From Fratercula arctica (lineage: Eukaryota; Chordata; Aves; Charadriiformes; Alcidae), in contig CANTUZ010000002.1 in assembly GCA_947846985.1 (NCBI GenBank), positions 55,694,885 to 55,758,884 of the forward strand: a stretch of 64,000 bases of DNA, read 5' to 3'. The notes beneath the pieces were generated by a model, which had not been told where the DNA came from, searched no databases, and saw only the letters and a list, made by a program, of their open reading frames with translations. Below, piece after piece: positions 37,568-50,907 of this stretch. The stretch's first letter is position 1. Each line of letters opens with the position of its first letter. The translations under genes were made by a program, and so were the position numbers.

Positions 37568-38993
37568 CTGGGAAAGAGAAAAGCAAATTCATTACAACAG
37601 AGCACCGAAACGAAGGATTCAGTGACTACAGCAGTATGTGCCCGCATTCCATTATACACATAGAAACATCGAGTAATATATTTCCATCAAATTAATTTCC
37701 AAATTATTCTACCTCACTTACACAAACTATGCAGAGTGATGGTTTCAGGTAATGTGTCCCAATGATGGACTTACAGGACAATTTAATTCTGTGGCTTAAA
37801 TGCCGTATACGTTCTCAACAGAAATTTTTTCATGTCAGTATGTGCTACATGCTAAACGTGGGGAGGGAGAAGAGTAAAATATCACCAAATAATCAGCCAT
37901 TTTGAAGAAAAGTTCGCAAAATAATTCTTGCGCTAATGCGGGGAGCACCAGAATGTTAATTAGTTCTAGCGCCTACACTGCACGCCATGATCTTGAAATT
38001 TGGCAAGAAGCTGTCTAAGTGCACGATGTGCCTTTCGATTCCCGCATCCACATATTCAAAGAATAACCATCTCACTCATCAGCATCATCCACATTCGATT
38101 CCTTGGCTCCCATTCCCTCGACACACATACCTCTAGGCACTAGCACATTCAGCTCTGCCAGGTTTTCTATCACTATTTGACTGCTCTGGTCTGTACGCTG
38201 CTGCATGTGATCATGGTATAGTTATTTTTATTTTTTAATTTAAGTGAAAAATAGCAGAAACCAGAATAAAAAACTGTAAAGAGATTCTACTGGGTTATGT
38301 ACACTTGGCAAAGAAATATAGGTCCATACGTATACTTTGTCTTACATATTCTTATTTGAAGATGCCATGTCAGACATTCTACTGGTAAAACTATTTCTTC
38401 TTAAGATGCTCAACAACTACATTGGTATTTCTGAACTACAGTTGCATTGCAGAATATACATCTTCAAAATAATATCCTGAATTTCTAGTTTCAAGACTAA
38501 CTTTAGACGATGTTTTAAAACTACAGTCTGTTGTAAGTTCTTTCACGTATGACGGCAATGACTGAAGCCAAGAGTTTTCCACCACTCAGACAAAAAGTAC
38601 ATTCCATAAAACTTCATAATCCACAAGTTCAGTCTAAATTGTTCAACAGAGTTGGTGAAGATTTGGTGGCAATAGCTTGGTTTCGTGGTTCTAATAATCT
38701 CTCAGAATACATACATTGAAGGAATTAAAAGTTGCCTTCCATTCCATGTATTTCAAACCAGAAAAAGAAGTGAAAGATGAATAAGAAAGAAAATCTGGGT
38801 TTACTGCAATAAAAGAAGTTCAAATTAGACTCTACTCTCACATCAGAATTCATAAGTAAGCTTTGAAGAGGAGACTGAAATTTATACACTGATTTCCAAG
38901 GGAGACGACTATACATTTCCATGAATAAAAGTAAACAGTAGTTCCTCCAAAAATAGACAGACAACCCCGTTCTCCTCTCGAAAAGCATCCTAC
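37568..38993 (-). other. VPS41 intron, nothing else seen
   Basis: AT-rich intron. No mobile element was recognised. Confidence 0.6.
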
Positions 38994-39038
38994 CTGAAGG
39001 AAGTATTGGAGACAGGCACGATTCACAGATATTCTCCT
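38994..39038 (-). CDS. VPS41: VPS41 micro-exon, first RING zinc pair
   Basis: A 45 bp exon between an AG acceptor and a GTAGGA donor on the minus strand. It encodes EENICESCLSPILPS, giving the first Cys-x2-Cys pair (CESC) of the RING-H2 finger. The phase (1 in, 1 out) matches both neighbours. The length is a multiple of three, so skipping would keep frame but remove two zinc ligands. Confidence 0.93.
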
Positions 39039-39845
39039 CTGGAAAAACAAAACAAAACAAACTTGTACCAGCTTCGTTAACAAAATCCATGTTTACTTTT
39101 TCATAAAGAAGGGATGAACATACTGCTATTACAGAAATGAAGCTTGGTCTTAAAGTATTTACTTAAGATGCCCAACAGAGTCTATTAAGAATTGAAGGGC
39201 AATACTGAAGCAGCATTTCTCTTAACAGCATGAGAAATGTTTAGATCTTCTGATCCTGATGATGGCAGGATTGCAGGAGTGAGGCTGTCCAGGCTTGGTG
39301 CTCTGGAGACACAAGGCAAATGGAAAAAAAAGGAGCATAGGATGGGTGCCTGATTTCTCTGCAGCTTTTTGTAGCAGAAGCTCTGATCCTCTGTCCTTCC
39401 ATCAGCTTTTGCCTCTTTACACTCAGCTGGTGTGAATTACAGCGCTCCTCACATGCATCATTAGCACCTTGTAAAATATTTTCAGCTACTTCTGAAAACT
39501 ATCTTGTAGCTTTTGCTTTGGTTGCAGTTCATTATTATCTCACTATCCGTGTTGGTACTGAACAGCATTTTTCACCTTTATAGACAAATTGCAGGACACA
39601 ACACATTACTGGCTATGAGAAACTGTTCAAGAGGAAAAGCTGCATGCTGGGTCTTGTAGTTTTTGAGATACAAGTGCTTCTTTTATGAAGGGGAAAGCAG
39701 CTAGTATCCTACTACAGTCTACAAATAAGGTACAATATTTAGGCTTTTGGGCAGCTTCCAAAATGGACCGTCGTGTGGCTTGGGTCTATAAACCAAGTAA
39801 AAGACTTCAAAACCTTGAAAGTCACCACATTTCCTCCATACCCAC
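39039..39845 (-). other. VPS41 intron, nothing else seen
   Basis: Short intron of mixed AT-rich sequence with no recognised element. Confidence 0.6.
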
Positions 39846-39945
39846 CGTCTACTAGAACACCCTTCATCTGAGTTCGATGCATTTTCTTCAATAAAGAAAG
39901 AGAATCGGCAACAAGTATCTTCTTGCAACCCTCCCGCAGCAAGAT
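39846..39945 (-). CDS. VPS41: VPS41 exon before the RING finger
   Basis: The minus strand reads from a CACAACAG acceptor into 100 coding bases, then a GTGGGT donor. It encodes ILLREGCKKILVADSLSLLK and then KMHRTQMKGVLVD, closely matching the vertebrate VPS41 segment between the clathrin-type repeat and the RING finger. The incoming phase is 0 and the outgoing phase is 1. Confidence 0.95.
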
Positions 39946-42900
39946 CTGTTGTGCAAAGAACACAAAATACAGCGGTTGTTGAATAGACGGGCATAGCAAC
40001 TATCTTGGAAAGTCTCCACCAGGTTTCTGCTGCCCAAGAGAGTGCAAAGAATGTTTAAGACTTTTCAAGCTATTATACAGGAGGGAAAGGAGGAACCTCC
40101 TGTTAGCAGCACTGCTGCCTAGATGAAAAACCAACAATATTAAAAAAAAAAAAACTACAAAACACTTAAAAAAAATCAAATCCTTTATAAATATACTATT
40201 GTCATAAATTATGATCTTATTCCTATGAGCTTGTCTCAACAAAATACAAGGAGAGGAATTTTTACAGCGCTCCTCACAGTTGGTTTCCAAACCATTTCAG
40301 AACCCTTCCACCCATATCTTTCCTGTCATCTTCAGGAAAGCCATTTGGTAATCATAGAACCCTCATAAACACAGCAATTCAAAATTTATTTTGTTCAAAC
40401 ATATTTCCTGCTGAGGTGTCATTTAGTAAGCAGTATTACATGTTCCTAAAAGTAACCAAAGGACCAGAGTCCACTCCTCTTCAGCAAAACTCTCAGCCCC
40501 CTTTCTACTTATTTAATATTTTTCGTTAGGTTGACATGTCACTGCCCAACAATGTTGTGGAACACAAAAAGGAATCAAGGGTGTTGAAATTATACAGAGT
40601 CTTATTTCACAATACTTAATGAAGCAAGTATGAAAACAGGACAATCCCAAGTAAGTCTTGTGGAATTTTACTTCCCAAATTGATGTTTGGAAATTTGTTT
40701 TCCAAGACAACAATTCCTCTAAAATGTGCTTTCAAAAGAGACTCACAATCAATTTTAAGTTGAACAACCCTACCAAAAAAGTGGTATAAAAAGGTCATGT
40801 TCAATCCTTTCTCCTGATTATTTGTGTTACAGGAGACATTGAGGGTTCTGAAATAGGCCAAGATGCAGCTAATGCAAATACCTAAAAAGAAATATAATAA
40901 TAGATTTTCCAGCCAGGTGAATGCTCTCCAAAACCCTGTCTTCTCACATACACATTGTGAAGTAATAAGGACGCACTGCCAAGAATGATATGCAGTTAAG
41001 ACTGCAAATCTGAAATACATTACAAAAAATTAAAATTGAATACCACTTTAAGCATTTCAAACTCTGCATATCAGTGGGTAAATGACATTCTCCAGTATTA
41101 GACACACTGAGCTATAAAACATTTCAGAGCACCAGAAACTGAATGCAGCTCTAAAAGACAAACACTTAGAAAATTAATGACTTTTATGGGTGATAATCTC
41201 AGGAACTGAGTATGTCTTTCCCCTTCCAACTTTACCCAAGGGCAACAGAGAATGGTAAATTCTGATTTAAATATCGGAAAATGTCACTAGCCTTGAAAAA
41301 ATTGCTAGAAACTTTTTGCAAGGACAATTGGATGAGACTATCTTTCAGAACGAGTGCTTGCCTGATTCAAAATATTCTCAATCAATAAATTATATCCCAA
41401 AGATAGGTAAATAACTTAGAGCAGATGAGGTCTTGGCTATATGCTGGAGTCTTCACTAGCTGCACTCAGTATAAGCAGATGAAAAATCCCATGTTTAAGT
41501 AAAAGGAGTAAAGCAAGCATGTTAAATGAGAGGGGCGGAACAGCAATACAAAGGGATGAAGGGAGCATTATTTACTATTTTCTACTTAAAATACAGTGCA
41601 CCAATAGGAAAGCTTCATTTAAAAAAGAAAAATAAAGAGGGAAACAGTAGACATGATTAGGTCAGTGGAAAACCTCAATACTATTTGACACCTTAAAAAT
41701 AGAAGAAGCAGAAGCATCTACAAGAAATGTCTTATAAGACATATGCACTCTCTTTCTCCCGTTATTTAAACTCCACTAAGATTTTTTTCCATACCATGTT
41801 CAATGACTGACTGTCAGGCCTTATTTTGCTAGAAATGGAATACAGTAGGCAGGTACTGTTATATAAAAGGAAAAGTCACAATGAAGACTGTAAATTGTCA
41901 AATCTCAAGGTAATAAATCTCAACACTTCTGCAGAAACAGATTTGAAGTGCTCAAAGATGAGATGGATAATTTAAGAGTTATAGAAAGAGAAGCAGAAGA
42001 GGGAATTTGGAGGTAAGACAGAGGGAGAAAGAATGTTTGAATTAACTTCTTTACATTAAAAGGAGGGAGAAGTATGTAACTTTGCTCCCTAAGATTAGGC
42101 TAAACTAGTTAAAACTGACATCAGGCATAAATTGTAAAGAAACCACTTTCTGAAGAGAAGAAATAGGACTCAGAGGATGAAACTGAACTTTTTTTACCCT
42201 TTAAAAGCACGTGATTGTAAGCACAAGCAGGACAGCATGGCACACCTACAGAAAGTTTTAGGCATATGTAATGCTTTTTGCTGAATTAATGAAAACTGCT
42301 GAATCCAAAACGTTTATTGCAAAAAAGAATCCTCATTAATTTTCTGACTATATTAGGGAATATGATTAAAATAAGTATGATTAAAATAAGAAGCCATAAA
42401 AACTTCTATTGAATTTAAAAAGTCCTGATTTAGAAATGCCTAACATTATCTTTAAAGGAAAACACTAAAGTGTGCAGTTAATTTGAAAGGGTATACTCAA
42501 AGCTCTAGGAATAAATTCCTGCCTTGATTCAGCTTTGCACTCAAGTCCAAGTTTCTCAAGGTCAATTAACAAAATTCTTCCAAAAAAGCATCACAACCGC
42601 AATAAAAAGCACGTAATTTTTAGTCTTCACAAGGCAGATGTCCCTCTGTGCAAGCTGCCACCCGCCCCCTAGTGCCTCCAAGGTGTCTGAACAGCAGCTT
42701 ATTCATGTTCAGGAGCAAAATCCAACACTTTTTCCAGGTGCTGTTACAAGCAGCATTCATCAGATTATTGTCGGGGTCTGTTAATTCATAACCGCTGCTA
42801 TGAATGGAGAGATGGGAATTCTATGAATGATGAACCTCTGTTATCCATCAGGGCTACTGCGAGTTCAATCAAAGTGCAAACTAGGAAGTCAACATTTCAG

Positions 42901-43478
42901 TAAAATGGCTAATCCACAAAATCTAGAGGTACTGCATCTAAACAAATCGCTCTTCTATGTTAAAACTAGGGAAAGGAAGTCTTGGAATAACAGCATCTTT
43001 TGAAATTTTCTTCTTCTAAAGAAGGCCCTCTAAAGGGCGAGAAATTAGGCATTTCTTTCTGAAATGAGAGGGGTCTTTAAATCTCTTCCAATACCACAAG
43101 TATTTGTGAAATTTCACTTGGGTATAGACCGAAGCTGAAAAGAAACCTATTTTATACATTTGGAAAGTGTCACAGGCTTACAACTAACTCACAAGGGCAC
43201 AGAGAAGGGGATTTTTCTATCAGCTTTCTCTGTGAGATGTGTGATACAATGCTTTAGAAACCTGGAGCATGGTTATACGACTGACTTTAAGAAAGGCTCC
43301 TACATTCCTCATTCATAAATTAAGACCACTCGGTAATCAGATACCAGAGACTTAAACATGTGCAAACCATTTCATATTCTTTTTCAATTTAATTTCCAGG
43401 GAACTGAATATAAAAGGCAAATACAAAGTTCAAAGCTGCATTCAAGAAAGACGGTCTTCGTTAAGATCAAACTGTTAA
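39946..43478 (-). other. VPS41 intron, left part
   Basis: Left part of the 8.8 kb intron between coding exons at 39846-39945 and 48743-48879. AT-rich, with no recognised element up to the CR1 copy. Confidence 0.6.
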
Positions 43479-44255
43479 CCATAGAACCATAGGGTTGGAA
43501 GGGACCTCTGGAGATCATCTAGTCCAACCCCCCTGCCAGAGCAGGGTCACCTAGAGCAGGTTACACAGGAACACGTCCAGGCGGGTTTTGAATGTCTCCA
43601 GAGACAGAGACTCCACTACCTTTCTAGGCAGCCTGTTCCAGTGCTCTGCCACCCTCGGGGTAAAGAAGTTCTTCCTCATGTTTAGGTGGAACTTCTTATG
43701 CTCAAGTTTGTGCCCATTGCCTCTTGTCCTGTCCCCGGGCACTACTGAAAAGAGCCTGGTCCCATCCTCCTGACACCCACCCTTTAAGTATTTATAAGTG
43801 TTGATAAGATCCCCCCTCAGCCGTCTTTTTTCCAGACTGAAGAGACCCAAATCCCTCAGCCTTTCTTCATAAGAGAGGTGTTCCAGTCCTCTAATCATCT
43901 TTGTAGCCCTCTGCTGCACCCTTTCCAGCAGTTCCCTGTCCTTCTGGAACCGGGGAGCCCAGAACTGGACACAGTACTCCAGGTGTGGCCTCACCAATGC
44001 AGAGTAGAGGGGGAGGATGACCTCCCTTGACCTGCTGGCCACAATCTTCTTGCTGCACCCCAGGATGCCATTGGCCTTCTTGGCCACAAGGGCACATTGC
44101 TGACTCATGGTCATCCTGTTGTCCACCAGGACTCCCAGGTCTCTTTCCACAGAGCTGCTCTCCAGCAGGTCAGCCCCCAACCTGTACTGGTGCATGGGGT
44201 TGTTCCTCCCCAAGTGCAGCACCCTACACTTGCCCTTGTTGAATTTCATAAGGTT
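43479..44255 (-). mobile_element. CR1 LINE copy, young-looking, 5'-truncated
   Basis: The left end is the complement of the CR1 3' end (ATAGAACCATAGGGTTGGAA). The minus strand then runs from about 44249 to 43551 as one uninterrupted frame encoding the C-terminal part of CR1 ORF2. The intact frame suggests a relatively recent insertion. It is in the sense direction of VPS41 transcription. It is nearly identical over about 470 bp to the plus-strand copy at 50908-51383. Confidence 0.95.
43551..44249 (-). pseudogene. CR1 ORF2 C-terminal fragment, open frame
   Basis: A 232-residue open frame covering the end of the reverse transcriptase and the conserved C-terminal domain. It includes [15 protein letters not shown] near the start, then [41 protein letters not shown] and [17 protein letters not shown]. 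The FADD catalytic motif and everything before it are missing, so it is a dead fragment with no promoter of its own despite the open frame. Confidence 0.93.
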
Positions 44256-46453
44256 ACATGACTAATGAGTTTCAGTCCAAAGAACTTGTATAAAAACAAC
44301 ATCAGTAGCGCTAGTTTCACTGAAAAAAATACTAATTTGAATTTATATTTTCCATAGCAATACCAGTAAATGCTGATTTTGCTACAATTTTCAAATAAGA
44401 GCACTACTGCCCTAATTGTGTTGGCTAAGGGAGTTTTAAAAAATAATTGCACTGGTAAATTCCTAATGGGAAACAAGGTTCTGTATGAGTCTCAGAGAAA
44501 CAATGTCTACGTGTGGAAACTGAATTAAAGTTACACAGACAACACCTTTTCAATTGTATGGAGATAAAGCTGAGTTTTGATTCTGTGTCTTTGAAAACAC
44601 TTTTAAATGCAAGTAGTAAAGATGAAGTAGTAAAAAATTATTAAACTTTTGTCAGGGTATCAATATGACGTCTCAATTTGGTGAGCTTGACATAGGTTTG
44701 AATGGTATTTAGTTATGTTGAGAATCTCGACTGAAGAATGGCAATTTATTTGTCATTAAATAAAAAATGTGCTAGGAATGTGTCATTTCTAATAAATAAG
44801 CGGGTTCCTCCTTAAGACAACACATCTTCAGGAGTTCATAAATGCAAAGGAATTAGTCTGTGGTCCATTTTATCTATAAATTTATGGCACCAAGAAACTA
44901 GATTTCAGGAGTTAGATATTTAATATAATAAAAAAGTTTTAGACTACACTTTACTTAATAAATACCGATACAATTCTGACAGCTCTAACTTTGTCTTTGT
45001 TGCCTATGTCTTCATAACTTTGTTGTCTATGAACGTTACTGTATATAAACACTAAAATCAGTATTATTTCAGAAGTAAATAAACTTTCATTACTACACTA
45101 AATCAGTGTCACTCAATTATCTACTATGGTTTTAATACACTAATTCAGATGATAACAATGAGAAATATTATAATAAATGATCCTGGGGAGGAAAAAAAAC
45201 AAACAAACAAAATAATCACTTGGAGTTTTAATCCCAATTCTGAAAACCACTTAAATCTTTTCCTGTTTAGGAAAATACTTAAATGTGTTAGCAGCTTTAA
45301 GATCATGGAAGAATTGCATTTTCTTAAGTTGGAAAATACAAATGGGTGCTCTTGAAGAATAATAAGGCATTTTAATAGATCCCTACTTGTAAAGCAGAGC
45401 TGTAACACCACAGCAAAAGTAAATTAGAAGTACTTAATTTAAGTTGTAACCTAAGAATAAAGTCTCATGTGATCTGCATTTTATTTTTACCCAATAGAAT
45501 ACCTACTCCTATTTTAGTGCCATGATTGGTTGGTTGGTAGCAAACAGATGTTAACTCCTTTTCAAAGGTATAACTTAACCACGTTACTGCAAAGCTGAGG
45601 TGATCTTACAGTAGCACATACAACAGTTGCAACGGTTCATCCGTGGGTGGTAATTCATTAAAGTGGAGCTATCAGTCTGCACTATGCCAACATTAATAAA
45701 AATTTAAATTATTTGGGGAAGATCCCAGATTAGAAAAAACTACAACAAATTCTGTTGCATTACTAGACTTCCTTGTTGGATTCTCTAATGCACCCTGTAA
45801 GCCACATATGGCATGCTTTGGCAGCCACTCAATTTGAGTAATTTGGTTTTGCTGGGAGGTAAAGAATTGTTTTCAAAAAGGCAAAGTCTGTCAAAGGCAC
45901 TGCTTTTGGCTCATACCCATATTTCAAATCACATCTAATGTTAAGTTTCCTGCTAAGGAAATGTAAGAGCATAATAGGAAATTTGCATCCGCGTACTTAC
46001 ACAAGCATAAAACAATCTTACTGGGGCTTGCAAAAGGAGGCCACAATTAAATAATATAACAGCATAACTGTAATATATTTTGGGGAGTCAATGTTATGAA
46101 AAGATCAGCACAGTTTTTGTTTTAGGCAGTGATTTGCAAGCCAACCAACAGGTTCTAACTTCACCTGCTCACCTCCTTGGTGGATCTTGGCACAATATTT
46201 TCTTTTTTGCCTTTGAAAATGGAAACAATAAAATTCATGGACATAGAGAGCTCGAGATCTGAAGAGATGAAATCACAGAAAGTCCTAGTCCAATGAAATT
46301 TGGATTGCTGTACAAGTTCAAAATGTCTTATACATTAGGTGACACAAATCAGGAAGTTTTAACCAAAATCCAGAGAGTTGTGCCAGGCCAGAATAGAGGA
46401 CATGGACTTCTCACCATGAACCTACACAACATGATATGAAGGTGTGACCTGGC
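44256..46453 (-). other. VPS41 intron, unique sequence
   Basis: AT-rich intron sequence between two CR1 copies. No gene or RNA was recognised. Confidence 0.55.
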
Positions 46454-46650
46454 ATCATAGCATCATAGAATGGTTCGGGTTAGAAGGAACCTTGAGCATC
46501 ATCTAGTTCCAACCCCCCTGCCATGGGCAGGGACACTTCCCACTAGGCCAGGTTGCTCAAAGCCCCATCCAGCCTGGCTTTGAACACTTCCAGGGAAGGG
46601 GCATCCACAACTTCTCTGGGCAACCTGTTCCAGTGCCTCACCACCCTCAC
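46454..46650 (-). mobile_element. CR1 LINE 3' fragment
   Basis: It starts with ATCATAGCATCATAGAATGG (complement of the terminal repeat), then TTCCAACCCCCCTGCCATGG and CTCTGGGCAACCTGTTCCAG. It resembles the subfamily of the copy at 11291-11530 more than that at 43479. Sense to VPS41 and 5'-truncated. Confidence 0.92.
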
Positions 46651-48742
46651 CACCATCACATCATACAAAAACACCAAAGGCTAGCTTTAAAACAGCTAAT
46701 GAGGCAGCAGTAATGATGAAGCTAGGGCAGAATTGCCCTCAGCAATGAGAGGCCACTGAGACATTTACTTGAAGTCCCAGCCATGTCCTGAAGCACACAC
46801 TGATTGCGGAAGCAGTCCTGCTATAAAAAACTGAGCCTGTCAATCTAAGGCTACTTAGGTGAGTGTGCAAGAGCTGTGATCACATCTCTAAATTTCAGTG
46901 TAGACACACCATCTGTTCATAAACGGTGCACTTTATGTTGCCTGTAACACTTCAGGAACAGTCTTATTTTAAACTATAGCTTATATTTCTCTAAAGAAAA
47001 ACAGTCACCCTTTTTTTGGCTATATTGTTTTGCCATCGTACAAGCAAGCCAAGCACAAAGTACATTAAACTTTCCTATATTCTATTATTCCTACGAGATC
47101 TAAATTTTAGAGCTATCCAAATCTACTTCAAAATGAATTAATTTCAAATCCAGGAAGCATTTCCATGCTAGCAGCAAATAATTTTAGATATCATTCTGAA
47201 GGTTAAATACATCCTTTTAATCCCAAAGTAATTTTGTTAAAAGGTATTTGAAGACAAAATGATTCTTCCCTTCCCAAAACATGACCTAACGATGTCATCA
47301 GCTTTGTCTGAAGCCACACAATATACTTTGCATACGTGTAAAGCTGCAGCTACGCACACGGCACCCCCTCAGCCTGCCTGCAGACACACCAAAAATTCCA
47401 TTTTGATTTCAAGAGAACGCAGGAACAGGAGGATCACAGCAGTGAAAGCAGCAGGGTACTGACAGCAGCAAGATTAACATGCAACTGTTTAAATGCGGCC
47501 TGCTATTTATCTAGCATCATTTTGGAAGGATTCTAAAGAAGTCAATTAAAAAACTGGAAGTGATGCTACAACATACGTTATATGCAAACATGTATCTGTT
47601 TATCTGGGGTAGCTCCTTGCACATAATGGGTGTACAGGAGAACAAGATGCTTAAAATGCTTTTCTGAAATACTTAAGTCATAACCTAAAGCACATATGAT
47701 AATAAAATAAAGAGCAAGCTTTGGAAAGGCTTAGAGCTTGCCTTTTTAAAAGTACTTCTGACATCAGTGAAGGCTCTAGCAGGTACAGTCTTGATTTGTA
47801 AGAGACTAGCTGTGACTTTTACTGAAAACCATCAAGCCTATCTACTTGCAAGAGATGTCCAAAGACTAATAGCAGATTGGAAACAAATGTTTATGAGTTT
47901 CAGAAAATTGGGAGTTTCAGCCGCTTACTGAGCTATGTTTTCTTGGACTCCACACAGTCACACCTGGAGCATTCAAACTGCTCTATATCCTTACATCTCT
48001 CAGTAAAAGGGTGCAGAGCAGTGTCACAGAGAACTCAAGTTTGGCCCTCCTTTGGTAACAGGGAGATGTAAAGTATGCAATGCAGCTCTCTCTGTTGTTA
48101 CTTTTAGGAACATTTAAGGGTACACTTCTAATTCCTTCAAACGCACAGCAAAACTAGTCACGTCGTAGGGACTGCACACATCTGTATAATTATGCTGGGA
48201 TAAGAATTATGCTCCCATAATCCAGTGAGTAGTCTTTTTTTTTTTTTAAAAATGCATAGACGTCAACACATTCTGCACAACAGACATGAATTTGATTTTA
48301 AAAGTTCATCTTCCTTTAGTTAGTATGACACTTAGCATATGGCCGTAATACCTGGTGAATGTTTTAGTGAGTGTATGTTGTGTTCTGCCTCCTCATATAT
48401 GGAACAGAATGAAAAGTACTGCTCGTGAGACTTTCCAATATTGGGCAGTTGGGCAGTACGAAATAGTGTGAATCACCCAAGATCTTTCCACTTCTACTTA
48501 TCCACCAGGCTTATGACAGCATGGGAGAGATTTAGAAGTGCTAGAAGACATCAAGGGAAGACGCTATTCGTCTTGACAAATTTCTACCCTTTTTGTCATA
48601 ATTTTCTACCAACCCACAGTGCCAATGACAGATGTCTGAACAAAATGAACAAACCTTCGTGAAAGCCATTTCTCGTGCTGTTCAGCGGCAAAGCGGTTTT
48701 ACTGTCTGAAAATTACTATCACAGGAAGAATGCAACATTTAC
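46651..48742 (-). other. VPS41 intron, right part
   Basis: AT-rich unique sequence with a T-tract near 48235-48248. No gene was recognised. Confidence 0.55.
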
Positions 48743-48879
48743 CTGCAAGTTGTAGTCCTGAAGAATTTTCACTAGTGAGTCTCTCAAATTAGGAATCTCC
48801 ATGCCTTCCTTAATGCGGTGGATCAAAAGAATGGGATCAACATGGGTTCCAATATTGTTCAACAAACCAGTAATAAAAG
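48743..48879 (-). CDS. VPS41: VPS41 exon (clathrin-repeat region end)
   Basis: The minus strand has a CACAG acceptor at 48884-48880, 137 coding bases and a GTAAAT donor after a glutamine codon. It encodes ITGLLNNIGTHVDPILLIHR and then IKEGMEIPNLRDSLVKILQD, a highly conserved VPS41 segment. The incoming phase is 1 and the outgoing phase is 0. It and the next upstream exon are flanked by oppositely oriented CR1 copies. Confidence 0.96.
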
Positions 48880-50393
48880 CTGTGAAAACCAAGAGGCAAA
48901 GAAATTAAGAAAAAAGTCCAGCAAAATACACGATTAAAGGATGCTTTGGTGACAAGCTAGAGGCTCTGGCTGATTCTATGGCAGTTCTCTACTAAGAGAC
49001 AACACCAAGCCTCTTCTATATAGCCTTCATATGTTTCTTGCAGCTGTATTTACTTGAATACAGGCCTTTGGGTAAGAAAGGAAGCTACAGTCTGGAAATT
49101 CACAGAACTTCTATGGTATTCAGAAAAGGGGAAACAGTATCCAGCACAAACCCACAAGTAAATAACGCATTTCAATTCAATAAAACGGGCACTCGAGCAA
49201 ATAGAGCCAGAAAATTAACTACATCATGTGACTATTCCATTCCCAGTTCCAGGGTTTAAAAACAAATTTTCAAGCACTTAACCTAATTCCAAAGTGTTTC
49301 TAAACATTGGTGAGAGTGACACAAAAGAAGTCTTTTGTGTCTTTTGATTTTTGAAGTGCATCTGGCTCAACAAAATACTAGAAGGATGAACCTCAAGGCT
49401 GTGTTATTAATTCAACTCCCAAACCTGAGAAATACATCACTGGAGTTGCCCTGCATATGGGCAGATGCTCTGCGTACGAGAAGATTTTATATGCTTTGAA
49501 TCCCTTTTGCTCTAAAGATGTCATTAACTGTAGCATCACTTTTAGTGATGGACTGCATTTAAGTATGGGTAACTTGAGAACTCCTAAAGGAGTAACAGAA
49601 ATTTTGGTTACTTCTTCCTGTCAGAATTAGCGGCCAAGGGATGAAAAGATATGTATTCTGACACTAATTCTACAAGACATTCAATCCTTTGGAAAAGAGA
49701 TCCCAAGAGAGACTTTAAAGCCTTGATTTAAAGCTGCAAAACTAAGGGAGTAGATACTTAAAATAATTATCTATTTCTCAGTCATATTAACTCCTCTGAA
49801 TCTGCCTCCTGAACAAAGTGATGTTGCTTATGAGATTCTGTCAGTTTCTGATTCCATCTAAACTTTAAACTTGAGTAGCTAATCATATAATGGATGAAAG
49901 GCAAAATGCACTCATCATTACAGATCTTACCTTTGTACCAGCGAAACAAAACAAATTAGTTATTCTACTGAGGGGTAGAAAGGTGTAGGTTCTTAATTTT
50001 CAGAATTTCAAAGGGAAGCAGCTGCAATAAACAGACTACGCAACATCCTCAAGTCTGCAGACTGTGTTTTGAGGCTGTCTAAAAATAAAGCCTCATTCTG
50101 CCAGATTGAAAGCACCGTTCTCCCCTTAATTTGTCATTAAGGACATAACTATGCAGAGCTTAGCCAAATGCTAAAACCCTAAGTACTCATTCTGCAGCAT
50201 GCCCACATGCTGCCTTTCTGCAAGTTTTTACGCACAGTAGGACAGCTATGTCATGCTCCACAAACCAGAACACCTCCCTGGCCATCCATAAACACCATTG
50301 CTAACATGCAGGTGGATAATTCAATCCTTTAATTGCAATAGCATTCCACAAAAAAATACACATACAAGGCTTCTGAGAAACTATCCCGCTTAC
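48880..50393 (-). other. VPS41 intron, nothing else seen
   Basis: AT-rich intron between the exons at 48743-48879 and 50394-50534. No mobile element was recognised. Confidence 0.6.
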
Positions 50394-50534
50394 GTGGTTT
50401 GTCAATAGAATATAAAATGAGGTCTTCCCAAAGTTCTCCATCATCTTGTTCCTTAGCAAATTCAATAGCTTTATCTACATCTTGCAACTCTTCCATTATC
50501 ATCTTCAAGGCACTGCGGCTATTACCCATTCTGC
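50394..50534 (-). CDS. VPS41: VPS41 exon (clathrin-repeat region)
   Basis: The exon has an AG acceptor at 50536-50535, 141 coding bases and a GTAAGC donor. It encodes RMGNSRSALKMIMEELQDVD and then KAIEFAKEQDDGELWEDLIL, helices of the clathrin-heavy-chain-type repeat that VPS41 shares with other HOPS subunits and with clathrin. The phase is 1 in and 1 out, so skipping would be frame-preserving. The minus-strand open frame continues past both splice sites by chance. Confidence 0.96.
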
Positions 50535-50907
50535 CTAGAAGGAAAAGAATATGTAAAGAGATTATAAATCCTAAATGCTTATCAATGCTCAGGGCTTTAA
50601 GAAGCTCTTTCAATATGAATTTTATAACTGTGAAGTTGCCCCAGTCAAACTCAACCAAGATCAAATCTAATCTAATCTGATGTAGGAATGCAAATCCCAG
50701 AGCAATCAGTATAACCCGAACACGCACTTGGAGCACTTCACCAGACTAGGACCTGGAGCCTTTCTTAAGAATGTATTGGGTCACATTAGGGGTTCTGAAC
50801 TGCAGCAACATCTAAAATAAGGGGGAGCATGTGCATGTAAACTGTGACATGAAATAAAGAGCCCTCATGGACACTCTTAATTTGCAGTAAATAGAGTGAA
50901 GCTTACA
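50535..50907 (-). other. VPS41 intron, short segment
   Basis: Unique intron sequence leading to the plus-strand CR1 copy. No feature was seen. Confidence 0.55.

Noticed and set aside
50399..50680. 93-codon plus-strand open frame
   Set aside because: It is the antisense of the VPS41 exon at 50394-50534 plus adjoining intron.
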